Assembly (NCBI RefSeq): GCF_014698335.1
Contig: NZ_JACJSV010000034.1
Coordinates: 1 to 48,889, forward strand
DNA from: Microcystis viridis FACHB-1342
GTDB lineage: Bacteria > Cyanobacteriota > Cyanobacteriia > Cyanobacteriales > Microcystaceae
Direction of reading: 5' to 3'
Length of the DNA stretch: 48,889 bases
The position numbers and the translations under genes are program-made. The notes under the pieces were generated by a model. That model ran no database searches and was not told the DNA's origin. It worked only from the letters and a program-made list of their open reading frames with translations. Numbering within the stretch: the stretch's first letter is position 1; every line of letters starts with the position of its first letter. Positions 41,224-48,889 of the stretch are shown piece by piece.

Positions 41224-41340
41224 TTAGTCTAAGCCGAATTGATTGCCCCGTTTGTACTGTAAATAGGCGGCAACGAACAAACCCGCTAGGGTAATGGGAA
41301 TTAAGCCTAGGACAATCCCTAGCACTAAAGGTTCAATCAC
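41224..41340 (-). CDS. petG: Cytochrome b6-f complex subunit PetG
   Basis: 38 residues: GTG-initiated [19 protein letters not shown] followed by [19 protein letters not shown], the canonical PetG (subunit V). This single transmembrane helix at the edge of the b6f complex is needed for assembly. The start is GTG at 41340, not ATG; AAGGAG eight bases upstream supports it. The gene is isolated, with a strong hairpin after it. Confidence 0.96.
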   Translation of the reverse strand: MIEPLVLGIVLGLIPITLAGLFVAAYLQYKRGNQFGLD

Positions 41341-41624
41341 GTCTGTACTCCTTGGATTAGCAATTTTTCACCCGTATTTTATCGTAGCAGGGGTTGCCCG
41401 CGAAAGATAGGGCGATCGCACACACTGCTTAAATAGGGTTTGCTGAACAAGTTTTTCGTGGGGTAGTGGGGTAGTGGGGTGGTCACTGCGTGCGCGTTGC
41501 GGGGGGTAGTGGGGAATTTAGCTGAAATTTCCCTAAATCCCTATCTCCCTAAATCCCTGTTTCCTGACGAACAACTCCCCAAAAGGAAAACTTGCCATCT
41601 CACCATTAAGATAACTGCTGTACT
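41341..41624. repeat. TAGGGTTTGCTGAA element with GGGGTAGT repeats
   Basis: No gene. AAATAGGGTTTGCTGAAC (about 41432-41449) leads into TGGGGTAGTGGGGTAGTGGGG (41459-41480) and, after a GTGCGCG-rich insert, GGGGTAGTGGGG (about 41503-41516). It is the same type of composite as at 4233-4285. Confidence 0.6.
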
Positions 41625-42110
41625 CTAGGAGCGATCGAGAAAAAATTTTCTCAATTTGCCTTTACCCCAAGAGCGATCGATTTCGTGCCAGAGATTGTGG
41701 AGACAAAAAACCACTGCGAGACAGAGAGTAACCGCAAGGATTTGAGAGAAACTTTCCCTTTGCCAAAATTTGGCCATTGCCTCCGAAATCACCCGCGTTA
41801 CCCGATAAGCTTCCAGAAAACCCTCGATCGAGCCGAGAATCAGTGCTGCTAGGGTATAAACAAAGGTTCGATACAGAACACTAACGTAACGGGGACGATT
41901 TTCTAACCATTCTAGCTTCATGGCTGCGTCGAGAATGGCCACGGTTTTTGCGGCAATGATCGCTCCTACGATCGCTTTACCCAACACGTAGGTGGTAATC
42001 GAATACTCTTCCAGAAATAATTTCATGATCAGAAGAATATAACCGAAAGCCAAGAAAAAAAAGAGGGCAAGAGAACCGATTTTTTTTAATTCCTTTTTAA
42101 GTGCTTCCAT
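41625..42110 (-). CDS. Integral membrane protein, 161 aa, unknown
   Basis: Four hydrophobic segments (about 12-32, 42-60, 80-98, 125-142) with a short helical link and a basic tail. Motifs such as AIVGAIIAAKTVAILDA and EWLENRPRYVSVLYRTFVYT are typical of a small widespread bacterial membrane family that I cannot name with certainty. No signal peptide or enzymatic motif. It lies ~90 bases downstream of the phosphoesterase gene on the same strand. Confidence 0.65.
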   Translation of the reverse strand: MEALKKELKKIGSLALFFFLAFGYILLIMKLFLEEYSITTYVLGKAIVGAIIAAKTVAILDAAMKLEWLENRPRYVSVLYRTFVYTLAALILGSIEGFLEAYRVTRVISEAMAKFWQRESFSQILAVTLCLAVVFCLHNLWHEIDRSWGKGKLRKFFLDRS

Positions 42111-42197
42111 TTATTTTTATTGATTTTTTTTGATATTTTCTGCCAAGATAGCGGCCGCGTACCATAACTATAAGCTATAGTTAATTATTTGTTGCAG

Positions 42198-43343
42198 CTA
42201 TTCTCCCATCTCCGGCAGAAAGTTTGAGCGCTGATAACTAAACTGATGCTTGAAACTAATTACGGCTTGATTGTCGATAAAATGAGGATTACCGAGGGGA
42301 TCGATGGCACTGAAAGCGTAGAAATAACGGCGTGCTAGGGGCGGAAAATCGCTAAAATCGAAGATTGTGTCACCTTGGGCCACATCTGCCCAAAAATTGC
42401 GTAATTTTGGGGCTAATTCCTCCGCTAGACTCATGGGAAGATTGAGGGGATGGCAGGTTAACAAACGCATCATAAAAGGATAAGAGCGATCGCCTAACCA
42501 TTGCCGAGAAATAGCGGGTAAATTCTCCCATCCGGGTATATTTTGCAGATGAAAGGATTCTATGGCTAATTCTCCCGTGTTTTCGCAATATTCTAACACC
42601 CGGTAGGGATGGGGATAACTGACGAGAGAACCGGTGGTAATTTCATAGATACCTCTAGTAAAAGCCAGATCCTGCACGTGGAGATGGCCAGTAATCAACA
42701 ATTTTACGCCGTTTTCCTGTAGTATATCGAGCAGTTCTACCGCATTAGCCAACATATAGCGTTTACCTAATTCATGATTGCTTTGTCCGGGTAAATGCTC
42801 GATAACATTATGATGGATCATTACCATCACTAGATCGTTTTTTAGCGATGGTAAAATCTGTTTTAACCAATGCAATTGTTCTGCATCTAAACTGCCAATT
42901 TGTTTACCTTGCTCATCAAATTGATTAGAATTAAGACCGATTAATTGCACTCCGGGTAAAATTTCTTTTTGGTAGTATATTTGTTCTGGATCGCTGTAAC
43001 CAAATTGTTGATAATAAAAGGGAAAATCTCCTAAACCGATCTGGTTTTCTGTTGCGGTTAAACTCAAAACATCATGATTACCCGGCACCACATAGACGGG
43101 AAAGGGTAAAGTGGCTAAACAATCGGCTAACCAACGATGATTTTCTGGTTCACCATCTTGGGTTAAATCGCCAGCAATCAGCAGAAAATCGAGGTTAAGG
43201 GTGATGAGATGGTCTAAAACAATTTTTAAAGCGGGAATACTCACTTCCACCAGATGAAAGCGATTAGAATGGTTCAAAATGGTTGTGGGTAAAGCGATAT
43301 GAGGATCGCTGAGAATGGCGAAACGGAAATTCATCGCATTCAA
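42198..43343 (-). CDS. Calcineurin-like metallophosphoesterase
   Basis: 381 residues with the full metal-binding series: ILSDPHIAL (11-19), LLIAGDLTQDGEPENH (about 55-70), VVPGNHDVLSL, MIHHN and LITGHLHVQDL. There is no signal peptide. The type is that of CpdA/phosphodiesterase-like enzymes; a C-terminal ~110-residue region is specific to the subgroup. The substrate is unknown: cyclic nucleotides, nucleotide sugars or phospholipid derivatives are all seen in the family. It is divergent from trmB. Confidence 0.85.
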   Translation of the reverse strand: MNAMNFRFAILSDPHIALPTTILNHSNRFHLVEVSIPALKIVLDHLITLNLDFLLIAGDLTQDGEPENHRWLADCLATLPFPVYVVPGNHDVLSLTATENQIGLGDFPFYYQQFGYSDPEQIYYQKEILPGVQLIGLNSNQFDEQGKQIGSLDAEQLHWLKQILPSLKNDLVMVMIHHNVIEHLPGQSNHELGKRYMLANAVELLDILQENGVKLLITGHLHVQDLAFTRGIYEITTGSLVSYPHPYRVLEYCENTGELAIESFHLQNIPGWENLPAISRQWLGDRSYPFMMRLLTCHPLNLPMSLAEELAPKLRNFWADVAQGDTIFDFSDFPPLARRYFYAFSAIDPLGNPHFIDNQAVISFKHQFSYQRSNFLPEMGE

Positions 43344-43399
43344 TTGGGCTAAATATCGGTAAACTAGATCGATCGAGGAGAAATGAGGAGAAAATATCT

Positions 43400-44035
43400 T
43401 TGGCTAAAGTTCGCGTTCGTCAGCACGTCAATCCCTTAAGTCATAAATATCGCCATCCGATCGCTCCCCCCGATTGGAATCAAGTTTATCAGGATATGAC
43501 GCAACCTCTCCATCTTGATATTGGTTGTGCGCGGGGTAAATTTTTGTTACAAATGGCCCAAGTATATCCAGAAATTAATTTTTTGGGGATTGAAATTCGT
43601 CAACCTTTAGTAATTGAAGCGAATCAGGAACGGGAAAGGTTAGGATTAAAAAATCTCGCTTTTGTTTTTGGCAATATGAATGTTACCCCAGAAATTTTAC
43701 TGCAATCTTTGCCCGCAGATAAGTTATTTCGGGTGTCGATTCAATTTCCCGATCCTTGGTTTAAACAGCGTCACAGTAAGCGTCGGGTTGTGCAGCCGGA
43801 ATTAGTCATAGCTTTGGCTAAGTATATGGTAGCTGGAGGCTGGGTTTTTTTACAGTCGGATGTGGAATCGATCGCCCTGGAAATGACGGAGAGATTTCAA
43901 GCACATCCCCATTTTGTTCGGCAACATCAAACCCCCTGGTTAGCGGAAAATATTTTCCCCGTACCGACGGAAAGGGAAAAGTCCACTTATAATAAGGGTC
44001 AACCGGTTTATCGCTCGCTTTTTCGAGTTTGGTAG
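43400..44035 (+). CDS. trmB: tRNA (guanine-N7)-methyltransferase
   Basis: 211 residues. TrmB methylates G46 in the tRNA variable loop with SAM. DIGCARGKFLLQMAQ (about 39-53) binds SAM, FLGIEIRQPLV follows, and the catalytic and tRNA-binding signature is IQFPDPWFKQRHSKRRVVQ. TTYNKG-like TYNKGQPVYRSLFRVW ends it. The start is TTG at 43400: GAGGAG lies nine bases before it, and the protein (AKVRVRQHVNPLS) begins as in relatives. The nearby ATG is in another frame. Confidence 0.95.
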   Translation: MAKVRVRQHVNPLSHKYRHPIAPPDWNQVYQDMTQPLHLDIGCARGKFLLQMAQVYPEINFLGIEIRQPLVIEANQERERLGLKNLAFVFGNMNVTPEILLQSLPADKLFRVSIQFPDPWFKQRHSKRRVVQPELVIALAKYMVAGGWVFLQSDVESIALEMTERFQAHPHFVRQHQTPWLAENIFPVPTEREKSTYNKGQPVYRSLFRVW

Positions 44036-44069
44036 CTTCAGCTAAAATATCTTGGCACTGTCTGAAATC

Positions 44070-44678
44070 ATGGTTATAAATCTCGACTCACCCCTAATAC
44101 TTGAGGAGAATAATCGCCCTCCTGTATCTCAATTGTTAGAATTTCTCTTAGCAACAGAAAAAAACAATAAAAAAACTAAAGAAAATCTTACTTTTGAGGC
44201 TTTAGTCGGTACTTGGCGATTATACTTGATCACAGGAACTCAAAAAGCGAAAAAGAGAGCGGGAATTGTTTTGGGTAAGGGGCGCTATCTCCCATCCTGG
44301 TTAAAAATTACCATCTCTTACCAAAGAAATGAGAGCTTAGAACTGGGAGAATTTGTCTCTGGAACCGTCAGCAATCAGATATTTTTAGGGGCAGTAAAAC
44401 TATCTGTAAGCGGTCCGGTTAAGTTTTTTCCTAAAACCCGTCTTCTTGCCTTTGATTTCACCCGGCTCAACTTAACCCTATTTAATCGCTCTCTCTATTC
44501 AGGTTTTATTAGAAATGGCCAGGTAAGCGAAGCTAATTTTTATCAGGAAAGCATCAAAAAACAGGCATTTTTTGCCTATTTTCTGATCACAGAAACAATG
44601 ATAGCAGCCCGGGGACGAGGGGGAGGATTAGCCCTTTGGGTAAAAGAGGTAAGTGAGACAAAACTAGCTGAAAAATAA
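44070..44678 (+). CDS. Conserved hypothetical protein, fibrillin/PAP-like
   Basis: 202 residues from the ATG at 44070 (MVINLDS); an upstream TTG at 44052 is less likely. The middle reads ALVGTWRLYLITGTQKAK, then KGRYLPSWLKITISY, GAVKLSVSGPVKFF, TRLLAFDFTRLNLTLF and TETMIAARGRGGGLALW. The opening 'GTWRLYLITG' and the beta-rich alternation recall plastid-lipid-associated (fibrillin) proteins, but this is a weak resemblance. No signal peptide. It sits between trmB and the thioredoxin gene on the same strand, 19 bases before the latter. Confidence 0.65.
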   Translation: MVINLDSPLILEENNRPPVSQLLEFLLATEKNNKKTKENLTFEALVGTWRLYLITGTQKAKKRAGIVLGKGRYLPSWLKITISYQRNESLELGEFVSGTVSNQIFLGAVKLSVSGPVKFFPKTRLLAFDFTRLNLTLFNRSLYSGFIRNGQVSEANFYQESIKKQAFFAYFLITETMIAARGRGGGLALWVKEVSETKLAEK

Positions 44679-44697
44679 TTTATTAGAGGAGAAATAG

Positions 44698-45498
44698 ATG
44701 GGATATTCTATCGATGTAGATGGGACAAATTTTGACAGTGAAGTGATCGAGAAGTCCTATCTAAATACAGTGATTTTAGACTTTTATGCCCTGTGGTGTG
44801 GACCCTGTAAATTGGTAAAACCGATGCTAGAAAAACTGGCAAGCGAATATAATTTTATCCTAGCCAAAATAGATATAGATAAAAATCCTCAATTAGCCGA
44901 ACAATACGATGTAGAAGGAGTTCCCGATGTGCGAATTGTCAGCAAGGGAGAAGTGTTACCCTGTTTTGTCGGTGCTTTGCCAGAAGAACAAATTAGAGAC
45001 TTATTTTCCCGTCTCGATTTACAATCGGAATTAGAAACAGGATTAGCAGAAATCAAAGAAGCGATCGCCCTCGATAATTTGCCCGCAGCTAAACAATTAT
45101 TTGATCGTCTTTTCCCTAAATATCCCAACGAACCGCGATTAATTATTATGGCGGTAAAATTTCTCATGCGTCTGGAAAAATGGTCAGATGCCTATCGATT
45201 AATCAGTGCTATTAAAGAGGAAAATCCTGTTATCAAAGGTTGGAAAACTCTCCTAGAATTTCAACAGTTAAAACCAGAAAATAATCCCCTCGATCCGATA
45301 TTTTTTACTGGGATTAATTTCGCTTTAAAAGAAGATTATGCCGCCGCTTTAGATAAACTGATCAGTCTGGTGGAAGAAAGTAGAAAATATCGTCAGGATG
45401 GGGCAAGAAAAGCCATGTTAGCCATATTTCAGATTTTGGGAGTTAGTCATCCCCTCACCCAAGAATACCAAGCAAAGTTAACATTTCTGCTCTACTAA
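44698..45498 (+). CDS. Thioredoxin-fold protein with C-terminal TPR-like region (YbbN/CnoX type)
   Basis: 266 residues. An N-terminal thioredoxin domain has the active site WCGPC in FYALWCGPCKLVKPML (about 29-44) and the cis-Pro in VEGVPDVRIV. A helical region of about 150 residues follows with TPR-like repeats (AIALDNLPAAKQLFDRLFPK; KWSDAYRLISAI; EDYAAALDKLISLVEESRKY in parts). This is the CnoX/YbbN layout, a redox-protective holdase that passes clients to chaperonins. The E. coli protein lacks the CGPC cysteines but this one keeps both, so redox activity is expected. Strong AGAGGAG upstream of the ATG. Confidence 0.85.
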   Translation: MGYSIDVDGTNFDSEVIEKSYLNTVILDFYALWCGPCKLVKPMLEKLASEYNFILAKIDIDKNPQLAEQYDVEGVPDVRIVSKGEVLPCFVGALPEEQIRDLFSRLDLQSELETGLAEIKEAIALDNLPAAKQLFDRLFPKYPNEPRLIIMAVKFLMRLEKWSDAYRLISAIKEENPVIKGWKTLLEFQQLKPENNPLDPIFFTGINFALKEDYAAALDKLISLVEESRKYRQDGARKAMLAIFQILGVSHPLTQEYQAKLTFLLY

Positions 45499-45560
45499 GT
45501 AGGGTTTACTAAAAAAGTTTGTTGGTGGGGTTAGGAGTCAGGAATCGGTCAGAACTAAAG

Positions 45561-45625
45561 CAATTACCCTGGTAATTTCAACAAATCTATTCCTCGAATT
45601 TCTGTTGATAATTGCCAGGGAATTG
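45561..45625. terminator. Long imperfect hairpin between thioredoxin-TPR and glgA genes
   Basis: CAATTACCCTGGTAATTTCA (from 45561) pairs with TGAAATT-like TGATAATTGCCAGGGAATTG (45606-45625); the stem is about 22 bases with three mismatches. It separates two convergent genes and probably terminates both. Confidence 0.6.
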
Positions 45626-45641
45626 CTAGAGACAAGACAGT

Positions 45642-47120
45642 TTATTTGTGGCGAATCATTTCATAGAGGGCAACGTATTCTTCCCCAGGGCCATTCCAAG
45701 AGTAATCGCATTCCATGCCTTGGATCGCTAATTTTTGGAATTCTTCCGGTTGAGTGTACCACAATTCTAATGCCCGGGACATGGCTGATTCTAGGGCATT
45801 ATTATCGGGATCAAAAAAGACAAAACCATTGCGTTCTTCGGGTTTGTGATAGGTATCATAATCGCGATCAAAAACCGTATTAACTAAACCACCAACTCCC
45901 CGGACAATGGGAACGGTTCCATATTTTAAGCTGATTACTTGTGTCAGTCCGCAGGGTTCAAAATTACTGGGAACCACAATCATATCGGCCCCCGCATAAA
46001 TGAGGTGAGATAATTCCTCATTAAAGCCCAATTCAATATGGACATCAGGGTTATTATTTAGGTGATTTTTCTCATGCCAGAACCAGTTATTAATTAACGA
46101 TTCGGTGGCGGAACCTAAGAGGACAAATTGCGCCCCGCGAGCTAAGGCATAATACATGGCATGGTGAACTAAATGTACGCCTTTTTGGTCATCTAAACGA
46201 CCGACATAACAAATTAAGGGTTTTTCTGGTTCATCTCTTAACCAGAGTCTTTCTCGCAGTGCCTTCTTATTGCGTGCCTTCTCGGAGAAGTTATCAATAC
46301 CGTAGGGTGCAGGAATAAATTTATCTACTTCTGGGTTCCAGATATTGTAATCTAAACCGTTGAGAATGCCAGTAAATTTGTGTTGATGCTGGTGAATTGT
46401 ATGGCCTAAACCGTAACTAACATCGGTGTGGTGTGCTTCCCAAGCATGGTGGGGTGAGACGGTATTGAAATAGTTGGAAAAGACGATACCACCTTTCATA
46501 AAATTAATCACAAAAGGATTGAAGTTATCGCGCATTCGGGCATAGCTAAAGTAATAAGAATCGTTATTTAATCCTGTTGCCCAGAGAATTTCTGCACCAC
46601 CAAATCCTTGATGTTTAAAGTTATGGATGGTGTAAAGAACGCGCTGATTGCCCATACCATGATATTTATAAATTTCAAAAAGTAAGGGCGGAATTAAACC
46701 CGTTTGCCAGTCGTGACAATGAATTATATCGGGACGTTTATTACTTCTGAGCAAAAATTCTAAAGCGGCTTTAGAGAAGAAGGCAAAACGCATATTATCG
46801 TCTTTACAACCGTAGTAAGTACCGCGATTAAAGAAATTATCCCCCGAATTGGGTTGAATAAAGAAACACAAGCGCCCGTGTACCCAACCACAAAAAACGT
46901 TACAGTGAATTGCGCCACCGTACCAAGGCACCCACAGGTCCCGATAAGCCTCGTGTAAGCCCCAAATTTGGTCGTAGCGCATACAATCATACATGGGTAG
47001 GATTAGCTCCACGCAATGACCGCGAATTTCTAATTCTCGACTCAATCCATATACCACATCCCCCAATCCCCCAGCTTTAATCACTGGGGCGCACTCAGAG
47101 GCAACCTGAACTATATACAT
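45642..47120 (-). CDS. glgA: Glycogen synthase (GT5)
   Basis: 492 residues. GlgA extends alpha-1,4-glucan from ADP-glucose. The ADP-glucose site is KAGGLGDVVYGL (15-26, KxGGL motif); DIIHCHDWQTGLIP, TGILNGLDYNIWNP and CYVGRLDDQKGVHL follow; the catalytic C-terminal motif is PSNFEPCGLTQVISLKYGT. Cyanobacteria have two paralogues; the N-terminus MYIVQVASECAPV and the details resemble the second type (GlgA2), but I cannot assign it firmly. The start has GGGAG about ten bases upstream. Confidence 0.94.
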   Translation of the reverse strand: MYIVQVASECAPVIKAGGLGDVVYGLSRELEIRGHCVELILPMYDCMRYDQIWGLHEAYRDLWVPWYGGAIHCNVFCGWVHGRLCFFIQPNSGDNFFNRGTYYGCKDDNMRFAFFSKAALEFLLRSNKRPDIIHCHDWQTGLIPPLLFEIYKYHGMGNQRVLYTIHNFKHQGFGGAEILWATGLNNDSYYFSYARMRDNFNPFVINFMKGGIVFSNYFNTVSPHHAWEAHHTDVSYGLGHTIHQHQHKFTGILNGLDYNIWNPEVDKFIPAPYGIDNFSEKARNKKALRERLWLRDEPEKPLICYVGRLDDQKGVHLVHHAMYYALARGAQFVLLGSATESLINNWFWHEKNHLNNNPDVHIELGFNEELSHLIYAGADMIVVPSNFEPCGLTQVISLKYGTVPIVRGVGGLVNTVFDRDYDTYHKPEERNGFVFFDPDNNALESAMSRALELWYTQPEEFQKLAIQGMECDYSWNGPGEEYVALYEMIRHK

Positions 47121-47214
47121 ATATCAATAACTCCCTCGATTAATCTACAGGTCAGCTAGAAGCAATTTTTACAAAAGTATACAGTCTTCTGTGATTAAAT
47201 GGCTCGATCGAATT

Positions 47215-47290
47215 AGTTGCGGGTTTGGGTGTTGGGGTAGTGGGGAGAACAAAGCTGCCTTTTGCCTTTTGCCTTTTGCCTTTTGCCTCC
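47215..47290. repeat. GCCTTTT tandem repeats upstream of glgA
   Basis: Four copies of GCCTTTT (about 47260-47286) follow TGGGGTAGTGGGG. It is the complement type of the GGCAAAA repeats at 22987. Confidence 0.7.
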
Positions 47291-47296
47291 TCAATA

Positions 47297-48721
47297 TTAA
47301 CAGCGTTTTAACTGTCCTAGGAGCAAAATCACCTCATCGATGCCGTTTCTGAGGGTGGTGGCGGTTTTATCGCTGTTATTGACGGTTATGCTAAAGATTA
47401 GGGGTTGATTGTCGGCGGTTTCTAGATAACCGGCGAGAGCGATAACTCCGGTTAAAGTCCCGGTTTTTGCCTGTAATCGTCCTTCTAGGGGAGTCTGGCG
47501 AAATCTATTGGTTAAAGTGCCATCAATGCCGCCAATAGCTAAAGAACGACGATAATCAGGATTTTCTGCCATTAGTTGTAATATTTGACCTAAAGTATTG
47601 GGTTTAATCAGGTTTTGTCGTGATAGCCCCGAACCATCGCCGATTTTATAACTATCGCTGTTAATTCCCAGTTTTGTTAAAGTTTCTTGCAATCCCGAGA
47701 CACCGCCGAGCATTTGTAGTAGGGTTTCGGCTAGTAAATTATCGCTATTTTTATTGACTTTTTCCACCAAATATGCTAGGGGTTCTGATTCTAAATTTGT
47801 GATTTCATCGCCGAGAATTTCTGAGCTAATTTCGGCGGTTTTAACGGTAATTCCCGTTTTTTCGAGGATATTACGCCAGCGATCGAGGAAATACTCCGAG
47901 GGTTGGGGAATAGCTAAATTAAAATCATCTTGACTATCAATAGCCAGAGAACCAGTGATAATCAGGCGATTATTGGCTAAATTGCCCTTAATTGCCAAAG
48001 TATTCGGGGTTCCTTGCGCTGCAGTGCTGGTTTGATTCTCAATTAGCCATTGTTTAGCGGCAATGGGATCAGACCATTGTAAATCTAAGCTTTGCCCCAA
48101 TTGTCGCGGTAAAAGCCTTAAAGTGACGGAATTTTCGTTTAAAACCAAGCTAGAAGCACTAACTGCGTAGTCAAAAAAGACATCTTCCCATTCCCATGTT
48201 TTTTGACTATCGGAGACGACAAAAGGACTAGCAACGACAATTAAACGAGAAATTGAGTTAATTCCCCTTGCTTTTAACTTTTCTGCTAATTTTTCTAACT
48301 TTTCTGTGGTTATGGTTGCATCTCCCCTCCCGACTAAGGTTAAAGTCTCTAAATCGGGGGGGTTGCCTTGGGCTAAAATGGGGGTTTTCAGACGATAATC
48401 GCGGTTAAATTTGCTGAAAGCGGCAGCAGTGGTTAATAATTTCGCAGTAGAAGCGGGAGTAAAAAAGTTATTTTCGTGGAGACTATAGAGATTTTCTTGA
48501 GAATTGAGGGATTTTACTAAAATTCCCCAGTAAGCGCCTTGATAATCGGGTCGGTCTAAAATGCGATCGATCTCGGTGGCTAAGTCTGCTGGACAGATAA
48601 ACTGGGAAGGGGGGGAATTGTCTTGACTGATGGGGGTTGCGAGGGTGACGGGATGGTTTACCCAGAGAAATAGGGAACAGGTCCCCAAGAGAAAAGATAA
48701 TTTCGAGCAGCGTGTTAGCAT
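47297..48721 (-). CDS. dacB: D-Ala-D-Ala carboxypeptidase/endopeptidase, S13 family (PBP4-like)
   Basis: 474 residues with an N-terminal signal peptide (about 1-28, ending near LAT). The penicillin-binding motifs are all present: STAKLLTT (catalytic Ser, Lys; about 81-88), SDN in NKNSDNLLAETLL, and KTGTLTGV. A large insert lies between the first two, as is typical of the S13/PBP4 class. It trims peptidoglycan stem peptides and cross-links in the periplasm. It ends the window with its promoter in the remaining 168 bases. Confidence 0.92.
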   Translation of the reverse strand: MLTRCSKLSFLLGTCSLFLWVNHPVTLATPISQDNSPPSQFICPADLATEIDRILDRPDYQGAYWGILVKSLNSQENLYSLHENNFFTPASTAKLLTTAAAFSKFNRDYRLKTPILAQGNPPDLETLTLVGRGDATITTEKLEKLAEKLKARGINSISRLIVVASPFVVSDSQKTWEWEDVFFDYAVSASSLVLNENSVTLRLLPRQLGQSLDLQWSDPIAAKQWLIENQTSTAAQGTPNTLAIKGNLANNRLIITGSLAIDSQDDFNLAIPQPSEYFLDRWRNILEKTGITVKTAEISSEILGDEITNLESEPLAYLVEKVNKNSDNLLAETLLQMLGGVSGLQETLTKLGINSDSYKIGDGSGLSRQNLIKPNTLGQILQLMAENPDYRRSLAIGGIDGTLTNRFRQTPLEGRLQAKTGTLTGVIALAGYLETADNQPLIFSITVNNSDKTATTLRNGIDEVILLLGQLKRC

Positions 48722-48737
48722 AGAATTAAATCTTGGC

Positions 48738-48800
48738 AGTAGGTAGGCGTTAAAAATTATCAGATGCCCCCCTTATTAAGGCTATCCATTAGTCACATCT
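48738..48800. repeat. Partial MITE copy upstream of dacB
   Basis: AGTAGGTAGGCGTTAAAAAT then TATCAGATGCCCCCC and TTATTAAGGC matches the left half of the 19476/28304 family. The right half is absent or diverged before the window end. Confidence 0.65.
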
Positions 48801-48889
48801 TTCTTAACATAAAATTTGACAAAAAGAGAAAAGTGTGCAAGATGGCTCAAGGGGGTTCTATGGGGGGACTAATTTGATGAGATAGTTTC

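Noticed and set aside
41058-41294. Plus-strand frame downstream of mtnD
   Set aside because: It crosses the terminator hairpin and the antisense of petG.

Overview
The window is a cyanobacterial chromosome segment, most likely from Microcystis or a close relative. The evidence is the cytochrome b6f subunits PetN and PetG, many HIP1 octamers (GCGATCGC), A+T-rich coding sequence, typical cyanobacterial families (DUF3318, DUF4278, GUN4-kinase, STAS-sugar transferase), and a dense load of short tandem heptamers, MITE-like repeats and insertion-sequence remnants. I see no rRNA, CRISPR array or complete transposase. Three tRNAs are present: Gln-TTG, Asn-GTT and Ala-CGC. The species is inferred from style, not from a marker gene.

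Layout. 0-4.6 kb is an accessory stretch: two small unknown genes, then a phosphotransferase-HopA1 pair on the minus strand, then a decapitated alpha/beta hydrolase and a decayed insertion sequence. The pair resembles the kinase and lyase of class V lanthipeptides and thioamitides. 4.8-8.5 kb is housekeeping: an S41 processing protease, tRNA-Gln, an AI-2E-type exporter and a DUF4278 gene. 8.8-10.6 kb carries an AAA ATPase-DUF4276 pair that looks like a split OLD-type system. 10.8-25.7 kb is core metabolism and signalling: a geranylgeranyl-reductase-family flavoprotein, aroB, petN plus a small membrane gene, sbcD, a Ser/Thr kinase-GUN4 protein, an anti-sigma kinase with a STAS-sugar transferase fusion, RNase D, a double-CAP lipoprotein, trpB and a GH57/DUF3536 protein.

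25.9-28.4 kb is a cassette-like island. A YoeB toxin-antitoxin pair, a DUF2442/DUF4160 pair and a GC-rich monooxygenase-like gene all lie on the minus strand, each with a copy of the same ~80 bp repeat on its 3' side. 29-32 kb holds tRNA-Asn and an active/inactive M16 peptidase pair. 32.1-40.3 kb is a plus-strand run of coaX and five surface-sugar genes: two CDP-paratose-epimerase-like enzymes, a polytopic glycosyltransferase, a GtrA-GT2 fusion and a second polytopic protein that carries a mobile repeat inside its reading frame. 40.3-48.9 kb has tRNA-Ala, mtnD, petG, a phosphoesterase, trmB, a thioredoxin-TPR protein, glgA and dacB.

The points most worth a second look are the HopA1/phosphotransferase pair without a visible precursor, the repeat-bounded toxin-antitoxin modules, the split OLD-like pair, and repeats that have entered coding sequence or replaced a ribosome-binding region (38.8 kb, 17.0 kb and the aroB start). 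Functions are assigned from motifs read by eye; no database search was possible.
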